From Megalonaias nervosa (Eukaryota; Mollusca; Bivalvia; Unionida; Unionidae), in NCBI GenBank assembly GCA_016617855.1, contig JAECUM010003291.1, positions 1 to 64,000 of the forward strand: DNA of 64,000 nt, read 5' to 3'. Under the pieces are notes generated by a model. It was given only the letters and a program-made list of their open reading frames with translations. It ran no database searches and was not told the DNA's origin. Below, piece by piece: positions 24,801-39,800 of the stretch (positions are counted from its first letter, which is position 1; each line of letters opens with the position of its first letter). The translations under genes were made by a program, and so were the position numbers.

Positions 24801-27800
24801 ACATTTCATGTCTGAGCAAAATTAGATCACAAATATGGCTTCCCGAGTTGTTACAAGCTTCAGCCAATCAGACACAAGGTTACATAATTAATACCGTATG
24901 AATGCTAAATACTGTAAAATGGTAGAATGTAGGGCCCCATGTTGTGCCATCATTATAGGGCTCAATGAAAAAATGTCTTTCCTCTCATGCAACAAAGACT
25001 GAAGAAAAATGGAGGAGAAGGCAGTGCAAGACCAACAGAAGTTGACTCTCATAGCATCATCCAAAGGAGTGATTCAAATCGAACCAAAACAGACCAATAG
25101 CCCTAACATCATGAATTCTAATTTGCACGAAAGAAAGGTCCCTATCAGTGAAGGACTGATAAGCTTTCTTGGTATTGATAACAATCAACCTGGAAATAGT
25201 GGCCACTAAAACATCAGATGAACCCTTAATAGATAGGAAGGCACACTTTTCACCCTTCCTTCTTCCTTTCTAAGCCAAAGAAAAGTCAAATGTATTACTA
25301 TTATTAAACAAGATTTTTGGGATGACAACCATGACTGCAACATTGGATGTCCAGTACCTATATCCTAGCTGTTATGTATCAGCACTCTAACCAACTCAAC
25401 TATTCACCCAGCCCCAAGAAAGGGTGGAACAAAGCCAAAGCAAGATACTCAGAATGTACAAGAACACATTTTCAAGACAAGCATAATTTAGCACTTTGCT
25501 ATATGCATAAATCTCTTTCTAGTTAAAAGGCAAAGTATGTACATGAAATTATAGTTATGAGCTGACACCTATATATCAATCATAGAGGGAAAGTTCTTGA
25601 AAATAAGATTCAATGTAGAGAGCTCATTTAAAAGAGAAAGCAACAGAAAATAAAAGAAAACTGATATCAAACCTAAAAAATCTTTATGCATTTTTATATA
25701 GCTAGACCGCAATCAAAAAAGCCAAAAAGCAAGAGGATAGTATTCACCTTGTTTACATAACTCAATAATCGACCATTTCACTAAGATGGCTTTCTGTAGT
25801 ATAACCAAAACACAGCCTATGTAAACTATCTCCCAAACTTAATAGGATGCTGATTTGAACTATTTTACTATATCGTCATAAAAATTCTTTCTCAAGATAA
25901 AGTCATACCTTGATGATATAAATCCAATTATAATCAGAAATAGTCACTAATGTGTAGACTAACTCAGTCAGATGCAAAATCAACTTACTGATATGCATTG
26001 CTCTTGCTCATATTAACTGTACTAATTCAAGGTCTGGGTGATTTAAGTCTATAAAATAAGCTTGATCAATTTGGATGTACAGATTACCTCATTAATATGC
26101 ACGCATCTCAATCATTAGAAAACCCATCCACGATCCTGATAATATAAGACCACACTTCAATTTTGATCAAAATAAGCTCAGAACTGTGGCTTTGAGAGAG
26201 GTAACAAGCTCAGCCAATCAGATGCATGATCACGTCATTAATATGCATGCATATTACTCATTATTAAACTCGCTCAAGATCTTGTTGGCACAAGTAAATA
26301 TTCAAAGTCTGATTAAAATCGGATCAGAAGTGTGGCTTCCAGATTGGCAAAAGGCTTAGGCAATCAATGCAAGATCCCTTCATTAGTACACATTGATCTC
26401 ACTCATTATCTAACTATCCAAGACCTTCATGATATAAACATATATTCTAAGTCTGATTAAATCTGGATTAGCAATGTGGTCTCTAAAGTAATAAAAAAGG
26501 TCAACCAAACAAATGCAAGAGTACTCATTAATATACATGGATCTTACACATTACCAGAACCAACCGAGATCTTGAAAATATAAGCCCATATTTTAAGTAA
26601 AGACGCCAATGAGTATCTGGGTACATGGGTACCAAACTGTTGATAATAACCAGGTAATAAAATGAGCCATATGGTACCAGTTTAGTCTATACATGGTTCT
26701 TACCAGTGCTTGTAGAGCAGCAGTACTTGTTTTGTTTTCAAGCTGACAATCCATTTGACAGAGCTGATACATGTATTTTATCAGTGCCAAGTAGAGGTCT
26801 GCCTCTTCCAGTAAATAACTGACCATAATCCCCTAGCTTGTTTTCCCACATGGCAACTCTTTGATTCAACCATGAGTGTGGTACAGTGGCAAGTAACAGA
26901 GGGTGGTTATTTGATCTTGCCACACAAGTGATACATGTTCACCTGCAACCTTGAACAGATTCACAAATTGTACGATCAAAGTGCTACTTACAAAGCTCAG
27001 TCTTTAAATAAGCATTTACATATGATAGAGAGAACAAGGAATGGAAGTCAGACAATATTTATTATGACTAGACCACAGTGATTTACTAGATGATGATGGA
27101 GGAATTCGAAACTTTATCAGAAAATGAGGATGAATTCTTGAACTTTTTATCAGATGACATTAGGCAGTGATATGTATAGGATACTGTGAATTAATAAAAA
27201 CTGATGACTTAACTTCAGGTTTGAACACATTTAATTGAATTTCCCTTTGACTAGGTACCTCAGTAACTGATTGTTAGGATCATCAAGTACCCAGCAGTAA
27301 TTTTCTAAAATTCTGACAGCTTTAATTTCAAGCTAGATTAAAATCAGATCAGAAATGTGATTTCCAGAGAGGTAACAAGCACAGCCAATCAGCTGCAAGA
27401 TCACCTCATTAGCATGCATGTACCTCTCTTCGTACTGAACTTGTCCATGACTTTGATCATACAAGCCCAAATTTAAAGTTTGAATGAAATCAGATGGACT
27501 CCAGAGTGGTAACATGTAACTGTTGACAAATCGATGACATATCATGGATGATGGACAATGCATGACACATAACTCATGATGGACACAGGACCATACCATA
27601 AGGTCACCTGACCTTATGGACATGTGAGCTAAACTACATTAGAGATTTTATTAATCAGTTTTCATGTTTTTTTTTAAAGTCACTCAAGATTTTTTTGCTG
27701 ATATTATTCCTAATTATGCTGTATCCTTAAAAACAGAAGCTTCATCAAGAAAATATGCCATTCACTAAAATTACTTTTAAATTCTATAGTTCCTCGCAAT

Positions 27801-30800
27801 GCTATCTTGGGAGCAGTATCAATCAGTGAAGGAAAGCAGTAACAAACATCACTGTACCTGTCAACTTACCTTTGTTAAGTAATTCATTGATTGCTCTGGC
27901 TACTACATCTCTTGAGAAACCCATTTCTAACACACATTTCTTAGCAGCTTCAGTTTCCAGCACACTTTGCTCATTTTCTGCAAAATTATATATGTAGGTT
28001 TGAATCTGAAATATTTTGAGGTAATAATATACTACCACACATACATACATGCATATTTACATACATACATACAGTGTGACTCCGCTGTAACACAGTGGTT
28101 GGGGTCCATAGAACCTGACCGTTTTATAGACCAAAACATGTTATAATCAAGGCCGCTAACTGAAGAAATGATGCATTTACCTTAAACATAGCCAAGGGGG
28201 GGCGGGTAATAATAGTGGGTGCACAAATACGAGCTTTGGATTAAATGAAGATAAACTAGATTGAAAAACATTTGTAGATTGAGAACTTACATTTGTGTAG
28301 TACAACCCATATTTCTTTAAGTACTGTACATGTATATAAGAAGTCCAAGAATTTGAGTACAGATCACGTTATAAAATTCATCTATGACTCATATCCCATT
28401 AGAAAACACAAATAACACACACATAAAAATATGGCAGTCCTCATTTTGATCTATATCTGACTGTCACTAAATTCATTACAACTGTTGCAAATGGCACATG
28501 GCTATAACTGTTTACATGCTATATGTACATGTACTTAAACTGGCCTGTCATGTTGCTGAGGCTACCCAGGGGACGAGCCTATTGATTGGGAAGTGAAAAC
28601 ATGAACAAATTAAAAAATTTAACAAACATCTTTGCAAGATACCCCATCTTCACTTATCTTGATGGCCAGATATCAATAATTTCAAATTATCCACATACAA
28701 AGGTCAATCTAAATAAACATATTAATTATTGGCAAGCGGCCAATAGTCCAACATTATTTTGCTCGAAAGATCCATTATGAAATAATACCACATCTGGTTG
28801 ACCTCTGCTACCAGAATTGTCAAAATTTTTTGTAAAAAATTTTAATAATGTGGAGATCTCACAGTATACAGTACTCAGGCTAGATGTCAGAATAAGTGGA
28901 TTATGATATAACAATGCACTGTTAAGATGATTTGTCAACATAAACAAAGAATGTGTTTATCTAACAATAAATAAATTACAGTACATTTTATATCAAGTTT
29001 GCGGCTTCTTTTTATGGTGTCTCTGAATTTCTATTTTTAAATTTTTTATGCATGCATGGAAGGCAGCATCACTCTGCTACCAGAAATGTCACCAAAAAAT
29101 GTACTCAAACCCAAGGTTGTAAATAAAAGTTTAAATGGCCAATAATGTCACAAAAAAACCCAAACAAACTTGACACAGTATATTTTGTTGCCAGTAAGGA
29201 AAATAAATCACAATTTGCGTCACTGGCAAAGACAGCATGATCACTGAATAAACTTTTTACAAGTTATTTTTCATACTTTTAAGATGAAAAAACTTATTCC
29301 TTTTTCTAGAAAAATACATGTATACAAAATTGCACGAGCCAGGCCACGATTGTTTTGTATCAGAATGCATACACAATCTCTTCCCCAAAATGATAATAAA
29401 ATTATTACACGTTACTTTTCGTACTTTTAAGAAAGAAAACAAAAAATTTTGTATGAGAAGAATACATGTATATGAAATTTGGGAGCCACACCAAAATTGT
29501 GTTATATCTGAATTCATGTTATAATGCAGCGTGTTATAGCGGGGTCACCCTCTACATACATACATGACTCCTTTTCAAAACCCAGATTTGATAAAACAAG
29601 ATTCCTATTAATGAAGTAAACGAGTGTCCCAAGGCATTCTCTGGAATGAAGATAGCAATATTTAATCAAGGAACAAAATTAACCACCCTAATGCTGTAAT
29701 ATACACAAAGTATGGAAACTCCACTATATTCACTATTCAATAAGCTTGTTTTACACGTGGCCATTGGTTTCTGAATGTTGCCTGTTTATATCTGCAGAGA
29801 ACTATGACTTTTCATGAATGGGGTTTTAGATCCATGCTTGCATGCTGACATCTACTTTTTATAGCCAACTGTAAGGGTAGATGGCCAAGGCAGATGAGTT
29901 AGTTGTATTGTGTGATGCCTGGTGACAAGCTTCCTGCACACTTAACAAAAACCGTTTCCATGACTTTCTCAAAACTCTTCCCTGGCCACTTCACAAAACT
30001 CAAGGACCACGTTTAATGATTGTAACTGTATTGTGCTAGAAACAAGATCTTTGTTTTAATCAGCACTCTATGCTCTACGAAATTAGCAGTTATCAATTTT
30101 TTTAAAACTCCATTGTCAGAAATTTCATGACTTCGAAAACTTTGTAAGGTTTTGAGAAATCCCATGACTTTTCAAAGCCCTTGAAGTTTAGTTTTTAAAT
30201 ACCAAAATTTTCCAGGATTCCAGGATCTGCAGGAGACCCAGGGTTGACATTTAAAGATTTATTTACTTTTAGTAATAATGACTATATTTGATGGTGGGTT
30301 TGTACCAAGCTGAAAGGCCTCTATGTCATAATTCCTTCTGTTAATTTTGATCATATTCAATAAGCACTTTTTGAGCACAAGTCACTTAAAGGTTTATCCA
30401 TTGTTAGCAATAGCAGTACCAAATCAGCATCATTCAATGTACAAATTGAAAGGCTTTCATGTCAGAATGTTTATCATATAACTCTTTACAGCTTTATGAA
30501 GCCAAGAACTTAAGCATTTAGTAATGGTGGTCATGTTTGATGGCCTATTTGCATTATCTGCACAAATGTGTAATGCCTTCAGGCAAGGATGGTTTCTTTA
30601 AAACATGAGTAAATTCTTTCAGCAGATTTTGAGAAGAAACTTAGCTCAAGGTTTATCTTTTAATACCAGCAACCATATTTGACACAAGATCACTACCATT
30701 TGTACAAATACAATAAACCTTTATTTCTATAAAATATAAAGTTGCTGAAGTTGGAAAAGTAGCAGGAGGGGAAGGGAAGGGGGCAAACCTTCATCTGGTG

Positions 30801-33800
30801 GCCAGAGATCAATCCCCCAGTTAAAGGGTATTGGTGGCTTTGCCAACCTACCCACCCACCACAGACCCCATATGCTGAAATGGCTTTGGTGTATCAATGG
30901 CAGTTAGACAGTCTTTCCTTGATGGAGAAGTGTGAAATCTGTTTATTGTATTATAGAATTTTGTTTAAAATGACATAATTCATATCTTGGGGTTGGGGGT
31001 GGGATTAATGTTCCAGTGTTGTGATAGATACCACTGATAGTAGTGTACAGACTCAGAATTGTTCTACAACATTTTGCAACACTTGCAGAATTTATCTTGC
31101 ACTTTCTGAGCTTCAAATAATTCATCAATTAATGCCAATGATAAATAAATATTTGTCACTGTGTATTGAGCATGAACATCGATTGTCCCCTTCAAAGCAG
31201 TCACTTCCCACTCACCAATTGCAATTCAACACCATTTTTAAAATAATGAAATCACCTCAAAATTGTGGGATTTTGCTGAGAATTACATCCATAAATATTA
31301 TGCAAGTTAGTCTTGATATCAGGTGGAGAGTACCCTAAAAGCACATGGCTTTTACATTTTGTTCTTTGCTCAATAGCAGTATTGTTCTCCTCCAAAATTT
31401 TTAGGTGTCTGCAGATGTCCAGCATGGTGTACATGCAGCTGAAGATCCTTTAAGAGAAAGTTATTTTGAAAATCAACCAGTGGTAAATTAATTGACAGGT
31501 TCAAAAAAAGCAAACAATCCTATAAATATTCAGAATTTTTAAAACATCAAATTCATGTTCTGAAAACATGTACAATGTCTGTATTATTTAGGTTTATTGT
31601 CTTAAAACTCACCATCAAATAACACATTTGCACAATTATAGTCAACCATCCATGTGTCAGAAGAAATTTCTTCCACCATCAAACTTGGCATTAAAGTGAG
31701 ATGTGGCATAAGCATGTATTTCAGAACAAACTGTACAAATGTCACTTTTTGATGGTCTTCTACATTTGCTTATCTCTTTGCACAAACGAATGACTAGCTA
31801 GTAACAGAATCTGTTTCTTTAACATAGATATAAGAATTATCTCAATGTCCATTTCATTTTATGTTCTTCTGAACATTTTTAAGCCATGTTCATGATGTAT
31901 CAATTTTCACTTGAAAGTCTGTATTGATACTATCAGCATCATATTTTTAATACAGAAGACAGCAAAAATTTTTTTTTAAAAATAATTCTATTATCATGAC
32001 AGTATAAAGAGCAAAACCAGAAATTTGTCCATATGACACAGATCTCCCTGGAAATATGATGCAATTAAAGGGAATGTTCTAAGTGAAATAGGGGCCACAA
32101 CTCAAAAGAGTTTTAAAATTCTGTCAAGTTGGTCACATTCTGTCAGTGTCATACATACTTTGTCAAACATATCTAAAACAACACTTCACCAATTATTTCT
32201 GCATGCTGCACCATAAGAGTGGCCGGAGCATATATCCATCCATCCAAAACATCTCGGTCAAGTTTTGCATTTTGGTTATTTCAGGTACTGTGGAGGGGCA
32301 TCCATGGTTAAGGAACAGATTTCTTGTGTCTATTTTTGTTTTGATCAACCAAGTCCATTTAGCAACACACTAATGCAGGTTGCAAGTAAAAAAAAAAAAT
32401 TTTGTGCATGCAATATTCAAGCTTTTTGTCAATGTTTCACCCAAAGTCATCACCTTTGTTGAATCACATGGAAACCAAACCTTACAAGCACGTCACGTTC
32501 ATCGACGATGCCACTTGCGCCAACATCAGTTTTCCATAACAGTCTTTTGCAAAACATAGGATACATCTAATATTAGGTTCATACCTTTATTCAGGGCAGG
32601 GATCATCTTTGGATGAAAGATGTCTTTTAATGTACATCACAGACCCTCTTCCTCAATCAGTCAGTATTTTAAAATAAAATGTCACAAAATCTGACCCCCC
32701 ACCCAAAGCCTCTGTACAACTGGACACTGAGGGGCAGTAATGACATTATAAATTTATTGCATTTGCCATGGTAGACATTAAGATTTGGTAACCCAACACA
32801 CATGGCAAGCTATGTAACATGCACATGAACAAATCTTAATAATCACCCAAACGAGGACAATAAATTGTCAACTATACCAATCTTACAAGACAGGGAAATA
32901 CGAGCCAGAGAGCAGACATGACTGTGAGGGAGACACAAAGTTTTGTTCCCTGACATGTGACATTTTGTGCTTCAATCATTGATACTGTGACCTTTATGAG
33001 ATGTAATAAAAATGTGTTCATTTCATTCCCCTGGTGACGCTATGAGGAAGAAAAAAATACTCCCTGAAACTGCCATAGAGAGGATTCTAACTACTCAGTT
33101 ACTATAACTTCCACTACTGACTTTATCACAAGCATGATATTAACCATGCCACACAAATTACTTAACACTGTCCAAATGTTTGGAAGAAAATTTAAAAAAA
33201 AAAAATATGAGATGATCACAGAAATGTAATTCTTTTAATGATGTATATGGACCCAACTCCTCCTATCAGATAGTTAATGATTCACAAAGGAATTAGTACT
33301 AGTGTCGTAGAAAAACCAGCACAAATGAAATATGTGTGGCTGGATCTTTTCAGAAATACATGTGTACATTAAAATATTGTTTAAATATGCAAGTTTAATA
33401 ATGAAAGGAATTCAATCAGACAATTTGATGCTTTAGCTAAAATCTATGCAAACAAAGTGAGACATGTTGTGTTAGGACATTATATCTAGAAACACTTCAT
33501 GTAACAAGTACCAATAACGTTTGCCATTATCAGACTGACACTGACTAAAACGTAAATATGCAGATGTACTGTGTGTATTTAGCTCTCTTTTCAGAATTAA
33601 ATGACTCCTCCCCAAGTGGCAACAAATTTGCTCAACTTACCTTATATATATTTTCTTTAGACAAAATAATGTTTATCCTTAAAAACAACAACTAAACTTT
33701 CTAGTTCAAAGGAAAATTTACAACCCGCTCCTTCATTAAATAATTGGTACCTCAGAGCTATAATTAATAAAACTGGTCAATGATGAAAATTTGTTTTGAA

Positions 33801-36800
33801 AGTTCTACTCATTACAAGCTTCAAGTCTTATGACACTGATATATACTTAAAAGTAACACACTGATATTTTGTATGTACAGTACTTACAAGTAATATGCAG
33901 TGAGTAGTAGGCCTATTTTTTATGGGTTTAATTTGTACCACTACACCTAAAACTGTACCTTACCCAGCCTCACCATAACACTACCTTATCCCAACCCACC
34001 ACAATGCTACCCTTGCCCATTGTTCTATTAAAATCATTAATGTGTTAAGTTATGGAATGTTCTGAAATAATTATTTTAAAAATTGATAAAATAAACAATT
34101 CATGCAATCAAAAATGATCAGTTATGTAATAATATAAAATATAAGACACAGGTTTCAAGTTGCCACTTCTGTAATATAGTTAAATTGAAAACCATGTACT
34201 TCCTTATGTACCACTTATAACATTAAATACCATTTCGAAAGTAAAGATGTTTACAAAATATCATCTTAAATGGAAAAATTGTATTAAAATGCATAGTTCA
34301 GTTTGAGATATATACAAGATTTTAGTAATATTAAAATGACAATCTTAGTGTTAGTTTGAAACCATTGACTCAGTCACATTTCTGTAAAAGGACTTTGATC
34401 CAAGTGTAAGGTTGTCATAACCACCCACATTACATTTTCAATAAATCATAGAATTGAGAGATTCTGAGATGGTCAATCTTTAGCTCATATAGTAGATGGT
34501 CTTTTGCTCAAATTTTGTTCATTAATTTAAGAGAGAATATCATTTTAAACTTCATTAATACTGTAGTCATGGTAACCATCGTTTCAGTTAATGCTAGCAG
34601 TGATTAAATCTTGGGATGGATGAGTATCTGGACTGACCTCCTGGCCAGGTTTTTCACTACCCCAAAAATACCTGAACCAGGCAAAAATTACCCTACAGGT
34701 ACCCGGCCTGGCCACCCAGATCAGGTTTAATGAAATGCCACCATTCATGCATGAGAAACAGTGATCCTAATATTCTGATGATGGCTATGTTGCCATGCTG
34801 GAGGTGAGACAAGAACCGTTTACTACAAGATTTTCAAAAGGGCCACCATCTTGGCCATACTGGATGTCTGATGGGTACCATTTTCGTATAATACTAACTA
34901 GTCATCAGAAGAAGTCATTTAGGGAAAACTCCATCTCAATATGACCATCCATTCCAATAAGTAGTGAGAAAAGGTCTTCAAGATGCCCACAGTGGTAGCC
35001 ATCTTGGATGTCTGAAGGCATGTCTGAGGGGCGTAATGTTCATTTAGTAACAAAGCCTTATAGATCGGCACCATTTTCATTTAGGACCAACAGAACGTAA
35101 GTCATTTAGTGAAAACCCCATGTAGATATGAATAGCCATTCTGGAGTAGTATCAAAAGGATTTTCAAGCTGGCCACTGCAGTGGTCATACTAGATATCAG
35201 GTCAGTACTATTTACATTTAGAACTAACTAGATCTCATATAAAGTCTTTCAGTAAAATCCCTATGACAATACAACCATCCATTCAGGAGGAGTAGGCATA
35301 ACAAGAATTTTAAGATGCCCACTGTGGTGACTTTTACAGACTGTCTGATAGGCATCATTTTCATTTAGGACAAACCAAACACAGAAGTCTTAGAGAAAAC
35401 TATATGTGAATAAAAGCATTCACTCAGGAGGAGTAGCAATAATAGACTTTCAAGATGGCTACAGTGGTAGCCATACTGGATGTCAGGTTGAAACCATTTT
35501 CATATAGGAACCACTAGACATCATAGGACATCTTTTAGTGCAAACTCCATGTCAACATAAACATCCTGGGTGCAAAATTAGCAGTAGTCCACTATCTAAG
35601 TAAATTTCCATTTGGACTGGTAGTTTTCATAATTTGAATAGTCCAATGTAAAGTTTCAGTTAATGCCAGCACTGTTTTGTGGGAAGGACTAGTGATGATT
35701 TAGCAGGATGAGTAGATTGTTCAATCTGCTAGACCCTCTGGCAACAATGAAATTTAAGTTAAATTCTAGGCCAGTCATCTGTTTTAAAATTAGTCGGAAA
35801 AATGAGATTTCTCAAGATGGATACTGTAGTGGCCATAATGGTTGTCTGAGGGGCATCATTTTCAATTAGGACCAACTAGAACTTGGGATGAATGTTTTAA
35901 GTTTTGTGGCAAAATCATCCCATTTGTTTATTATAAGTAGAGATATCAAGCTTGTGTGTGTGTGATTTAGATTTTTAAAATAGCTTTAACAATTTTTCAG
36001 TCATATTGCTACGATGTCTGCTGTGTGACAGTTTATAGTGATGTTTAAGCACTGGGGCATCATGCCGCAGACATGTAGCATGATGTCCCACCCAGTCACA
36101 TTATCCTGACACCAGTCCTAACACTAACCTCTTCATGCTGAGCGCCAAGCAAGGTAGCTGTTAGTACCATTTTTGAAAGTCTTTGGTATGACTCAGCCGG
36201 AGTTCGAACCCACGACCTCCTGCATCCGAAGCAGACACTCTACCACTAGGCCACCGGAGCAGTATCAAACTTGTGTACAAACATGAGATGAACAGTGGGC
36301 AAAGATCATTACATATGCTCTTCTTATCTATGACCATTAGAGCTAAAAACTGAAAGGCCATTATGTAAATCTTAGTAATGGTGGTCAGGCTTGATGGCAG
36401 ACAAGCATATTTTATACTAAATTAAAAGGGCTTCCTGCAAGAATGCCTTATGCAAAATAGAGTATAATTCTCTTCAGTAGTTTCTGAAAAGAGGTAATTT
36501 GAAGGTTTTTCTATTTTCAATAATGTTGGCCATTTCTTTAGACTCGGCATCGCTTGTACAAACCTAAAATGCCTTCACGACTGGATGATTGCTGTCAAAT
36601 TTAACTGAACCTGGTCCAGTGGTTTTTGAGAAGTTGAAAAAAGCAAATGTTAATGCAGGACACACCAGATACAAGACAATATGACAAGCTCACCTGGCTT
36701 TATGGAAAGGGGAGCTAAAAAACTAACATAACAATACAAAAAGTATGTTGCTTGATTTCTTTGTGAAGACTAATTTAAATCAATTAAAATATACATTCAC

Positions 36801-39800
36801 ACTAAATTATGGATCTGTACAGTACCTTGATCAAGTTGTGGATTTAATTCATTCCTCAGATTAGGAGCATCTGCCATTGGATTATTAGGCTGAAATGTTG
36901 AATGCACTACTGCATCCTCCTCCTTCAAAACACAAGATAAGATCTAAGTTATATAAATACTTACATTTATACAAAGCTGAATTCAATTATTCAAATCTTG
37001 CCAGTTTGCAAGAAATTTAGCTGCTTTAAAGGCAAAAGGAATATAGCATCAAACACAATAAAATATGTGTCTGTCAATTATTCTTAGCTGTATTCATGTA
37101 TTATAATTCAGGGCTCAAAATTAGCGGTAGTCTGCTAGTCCGAGGCTAGTATATTTCCTGTCGGACTAGTAACTTTCATAATGTTAGTAGTCCGATGGGC
37201 TAATAAGTTTCGGTTATCACCAGTCATCATTTGTTTATGCCATTCCCTAATAAAGACTTGACTTCAGCAGATGTTCTGTAGAAACAAAGCAGTGACCATT
37301 GTAAGCACAGTCATAAAATATTAGCATGAGAAGATGAAGTCAATTTTTGCCTCGGAAAGGTACGTTTCTATAACGAGAAGCCATCCGATTTTGTGCATTT
37401 TGCTTAATAGTGCTAATTATGGTCCCATCATTAACAACGGAAGTTTGGTAGTTGATCCTAATTAATCTGATAACAAATGAAAAATGATGTGGTATCACAC
37501 TTTATTCCCTCGACCACAGTAACAAACTACAAAGTGGTATGCCACACAAAAGAACACGGCAAAAACTATTTAAAGTAATTAGTTTGCATGTTTGTTTGTT
37601 TAAGTTTCTTTTGTTTTTCTCGCTAGCCAAACGCTCCAACAGTCACAAATGGGAAACTGCATATTTTACATTTGCATTGAAATAATTTTAAGAATTAGAT
37701 CAATTTATTATGATTACAATACTGACACATCCTTTCCATACAACTACTTTTTCTAATATGATAAGAATAGCTTTTATATCTTTTCCCTTACAAGAATGAA
37801 CAAATAACTGAATACATGTGGAGATATCCAAGCAGAATGCCGTACATTTGTTGGAAATTAAAATCTCTAAGCATGGGCATCTAAGATTTGAAAAATTTTC
37901 TGCCTTATTATTAATTTCAACAATACATTGAGGTCTGATTAATTAGTAACAATTACAAAACTTATGCTATTAATGATGAGAGTGTAATTGGAGCTGTTAA
38001 ATACAACGCACCGAGTCAGATGGCTTTGTTTGATGGGAACACACCTTTTCCAAGCCGAAACTAACATTATCTTCTGATGCTAATATTTTATAAGTGTTTA
38101 CTATAGCCACTGTCTTGATCCTGCAGAACATCCGCTGAAGTCAGGTCTTTATTGGGGAGAGGCCATTTAATTTTAGGAGGGGAGGGGGGCAAAGGCACGT
38201 GTTTTGAAATGTGTTTCTTGCTCTGACTTTCTTATGTAAAGGACACTGTGCCATTCCTCTTCTTACTTTAAATAATTTGCATCAGCTATACTGTAACATC
38301 TCATATTTCAAAACGAGGCACAATTCCCTCCTTATAAGACCAGCAAAAATGTGGCATTTTATGGAAGGTGTTCAGCCACCGGAAAAAAAGCAAAAGTTGA
38401 ATGAAAATGACATAAAAGAGAGGAATAATTCTTATGATAGGGAAAAGCGTAATCGAATGTTTCAAAAGACATGGACAAAAGACTGGGAATGGCTGAATTA
38501 TGACGACGAAAAGAACGTTATGCGGTGTAACTGGTGTACGGAATTTACAAAAACAGAGAAAACATCCAGTTTTGTTGGATGTTGTTCAAACTTTAAAATT
38601 GAATTGGTAAACATACATGAAAGCTGTGGGCAACACAAAAAGAGTTCAGAGAGAAAAGCAGCTATGCAGATACCACCAGAAGAATCGACCGCTGGTAAGA
38701 TCTTGGAAAGTTTAAATTGGAATGTGTTTGACTGGCTCATTAATTTGTTTAGAAATGCATGTGCTATCATAAAGAACAGAAGACCCTTCACTGATTTTGT
38801 ATGGATGTGTCAGCTGGATAAGATGAAAGAATTGATATTCGAGAGACTTACAGGAATGATAAACAGGTTGTTACATTTACTCACTACATGGCTGAAAGTG
38901 AAAGGAAGAAATTTGTCAAAGGTGTGAATGAAGCAAGGTTTCTTGCAGTAGTGTGCGATGGTTGTAGTGACAGTTCAATTCAGGAGGAGGAAATTGTAAA
39001 TATAAGAATTTGCACACGAGGAGAGATTAAATCATCGTTCCTAGCAATTGATAGTGTAGAGAAGGCAGATGCTGAAGGGATCCAGAAGGTGATCCACAAG
39101 GTGATCACCACTGCACTGGATAATGCTGGAATCATTAATTGGCAGAATAAGATTATTGCATTTGGTAGTGATGGAGCAAGTGTAATGATGGGCAAAAATG
39201 CTGGAGTTTTATTTAAATTGAAAAACATCCAACCAGCTTTACAGGGTATTCACTGCTTTGCACACCAGCTTGAGCTGGCATATAAAGATGTAGTGACAAA
39301 AACCTCCAGTTACACAAAGATGAACACTCTTTTGATGGTACTGTATTATTACTACCACAACAGTCCCCTCAACGGAAGAAATTTAAAGAGGTCATTTGCT
39401 GCTCTGGATGTATCACCAGTGATGCCAAGCAGGGTTGAAGGCACACGCTGGCTACCACACACAGAGAGCTCTTGACAGCTTCTGGATAGGATATACAGCC
39501 ATCAAGAACCACCTTGAACAGGTATTAATCTTTAAGTTAAAATTTAAATACCCATTGAAAATATAAAATGTAGATTTAAATGCATGGCTCTGTCACTCGC
39601 ATATCATGCAACTGAATTGTAATGTAACAACTTATCACATAAAAATACGTTTCATTCATAAGTTTAATTGTATAAAGTTTAATTGTAAAAATTGCTTTCA
39701 TTTTTTATCTTTTATTAAAAGGGTACGTTTCTTACTACTGCTTATTTATTTTTTATCCATATTATATTAATTCGTCCATATTTTTTGAACTAAGAAGTAA

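Noticed and set aside
28021..28075. CRISPR-like or satellite signal from CATA repeats
   Set aside because: Simple microsatellite without spacers, and the genome is eukaryotic.
36161..36361. Minus-strand open frame of 66 codons
   Set aside because: It lies across SINE copy 2 and reads the tRNA-derived head.
38211..38348. Upstream start for the hAT transposase
   Set aside because: The residues before the ATG at 38349 are hydrophobic filler without family resemblance; the acidic/basic stretch before the zinc finger starts at 38349.
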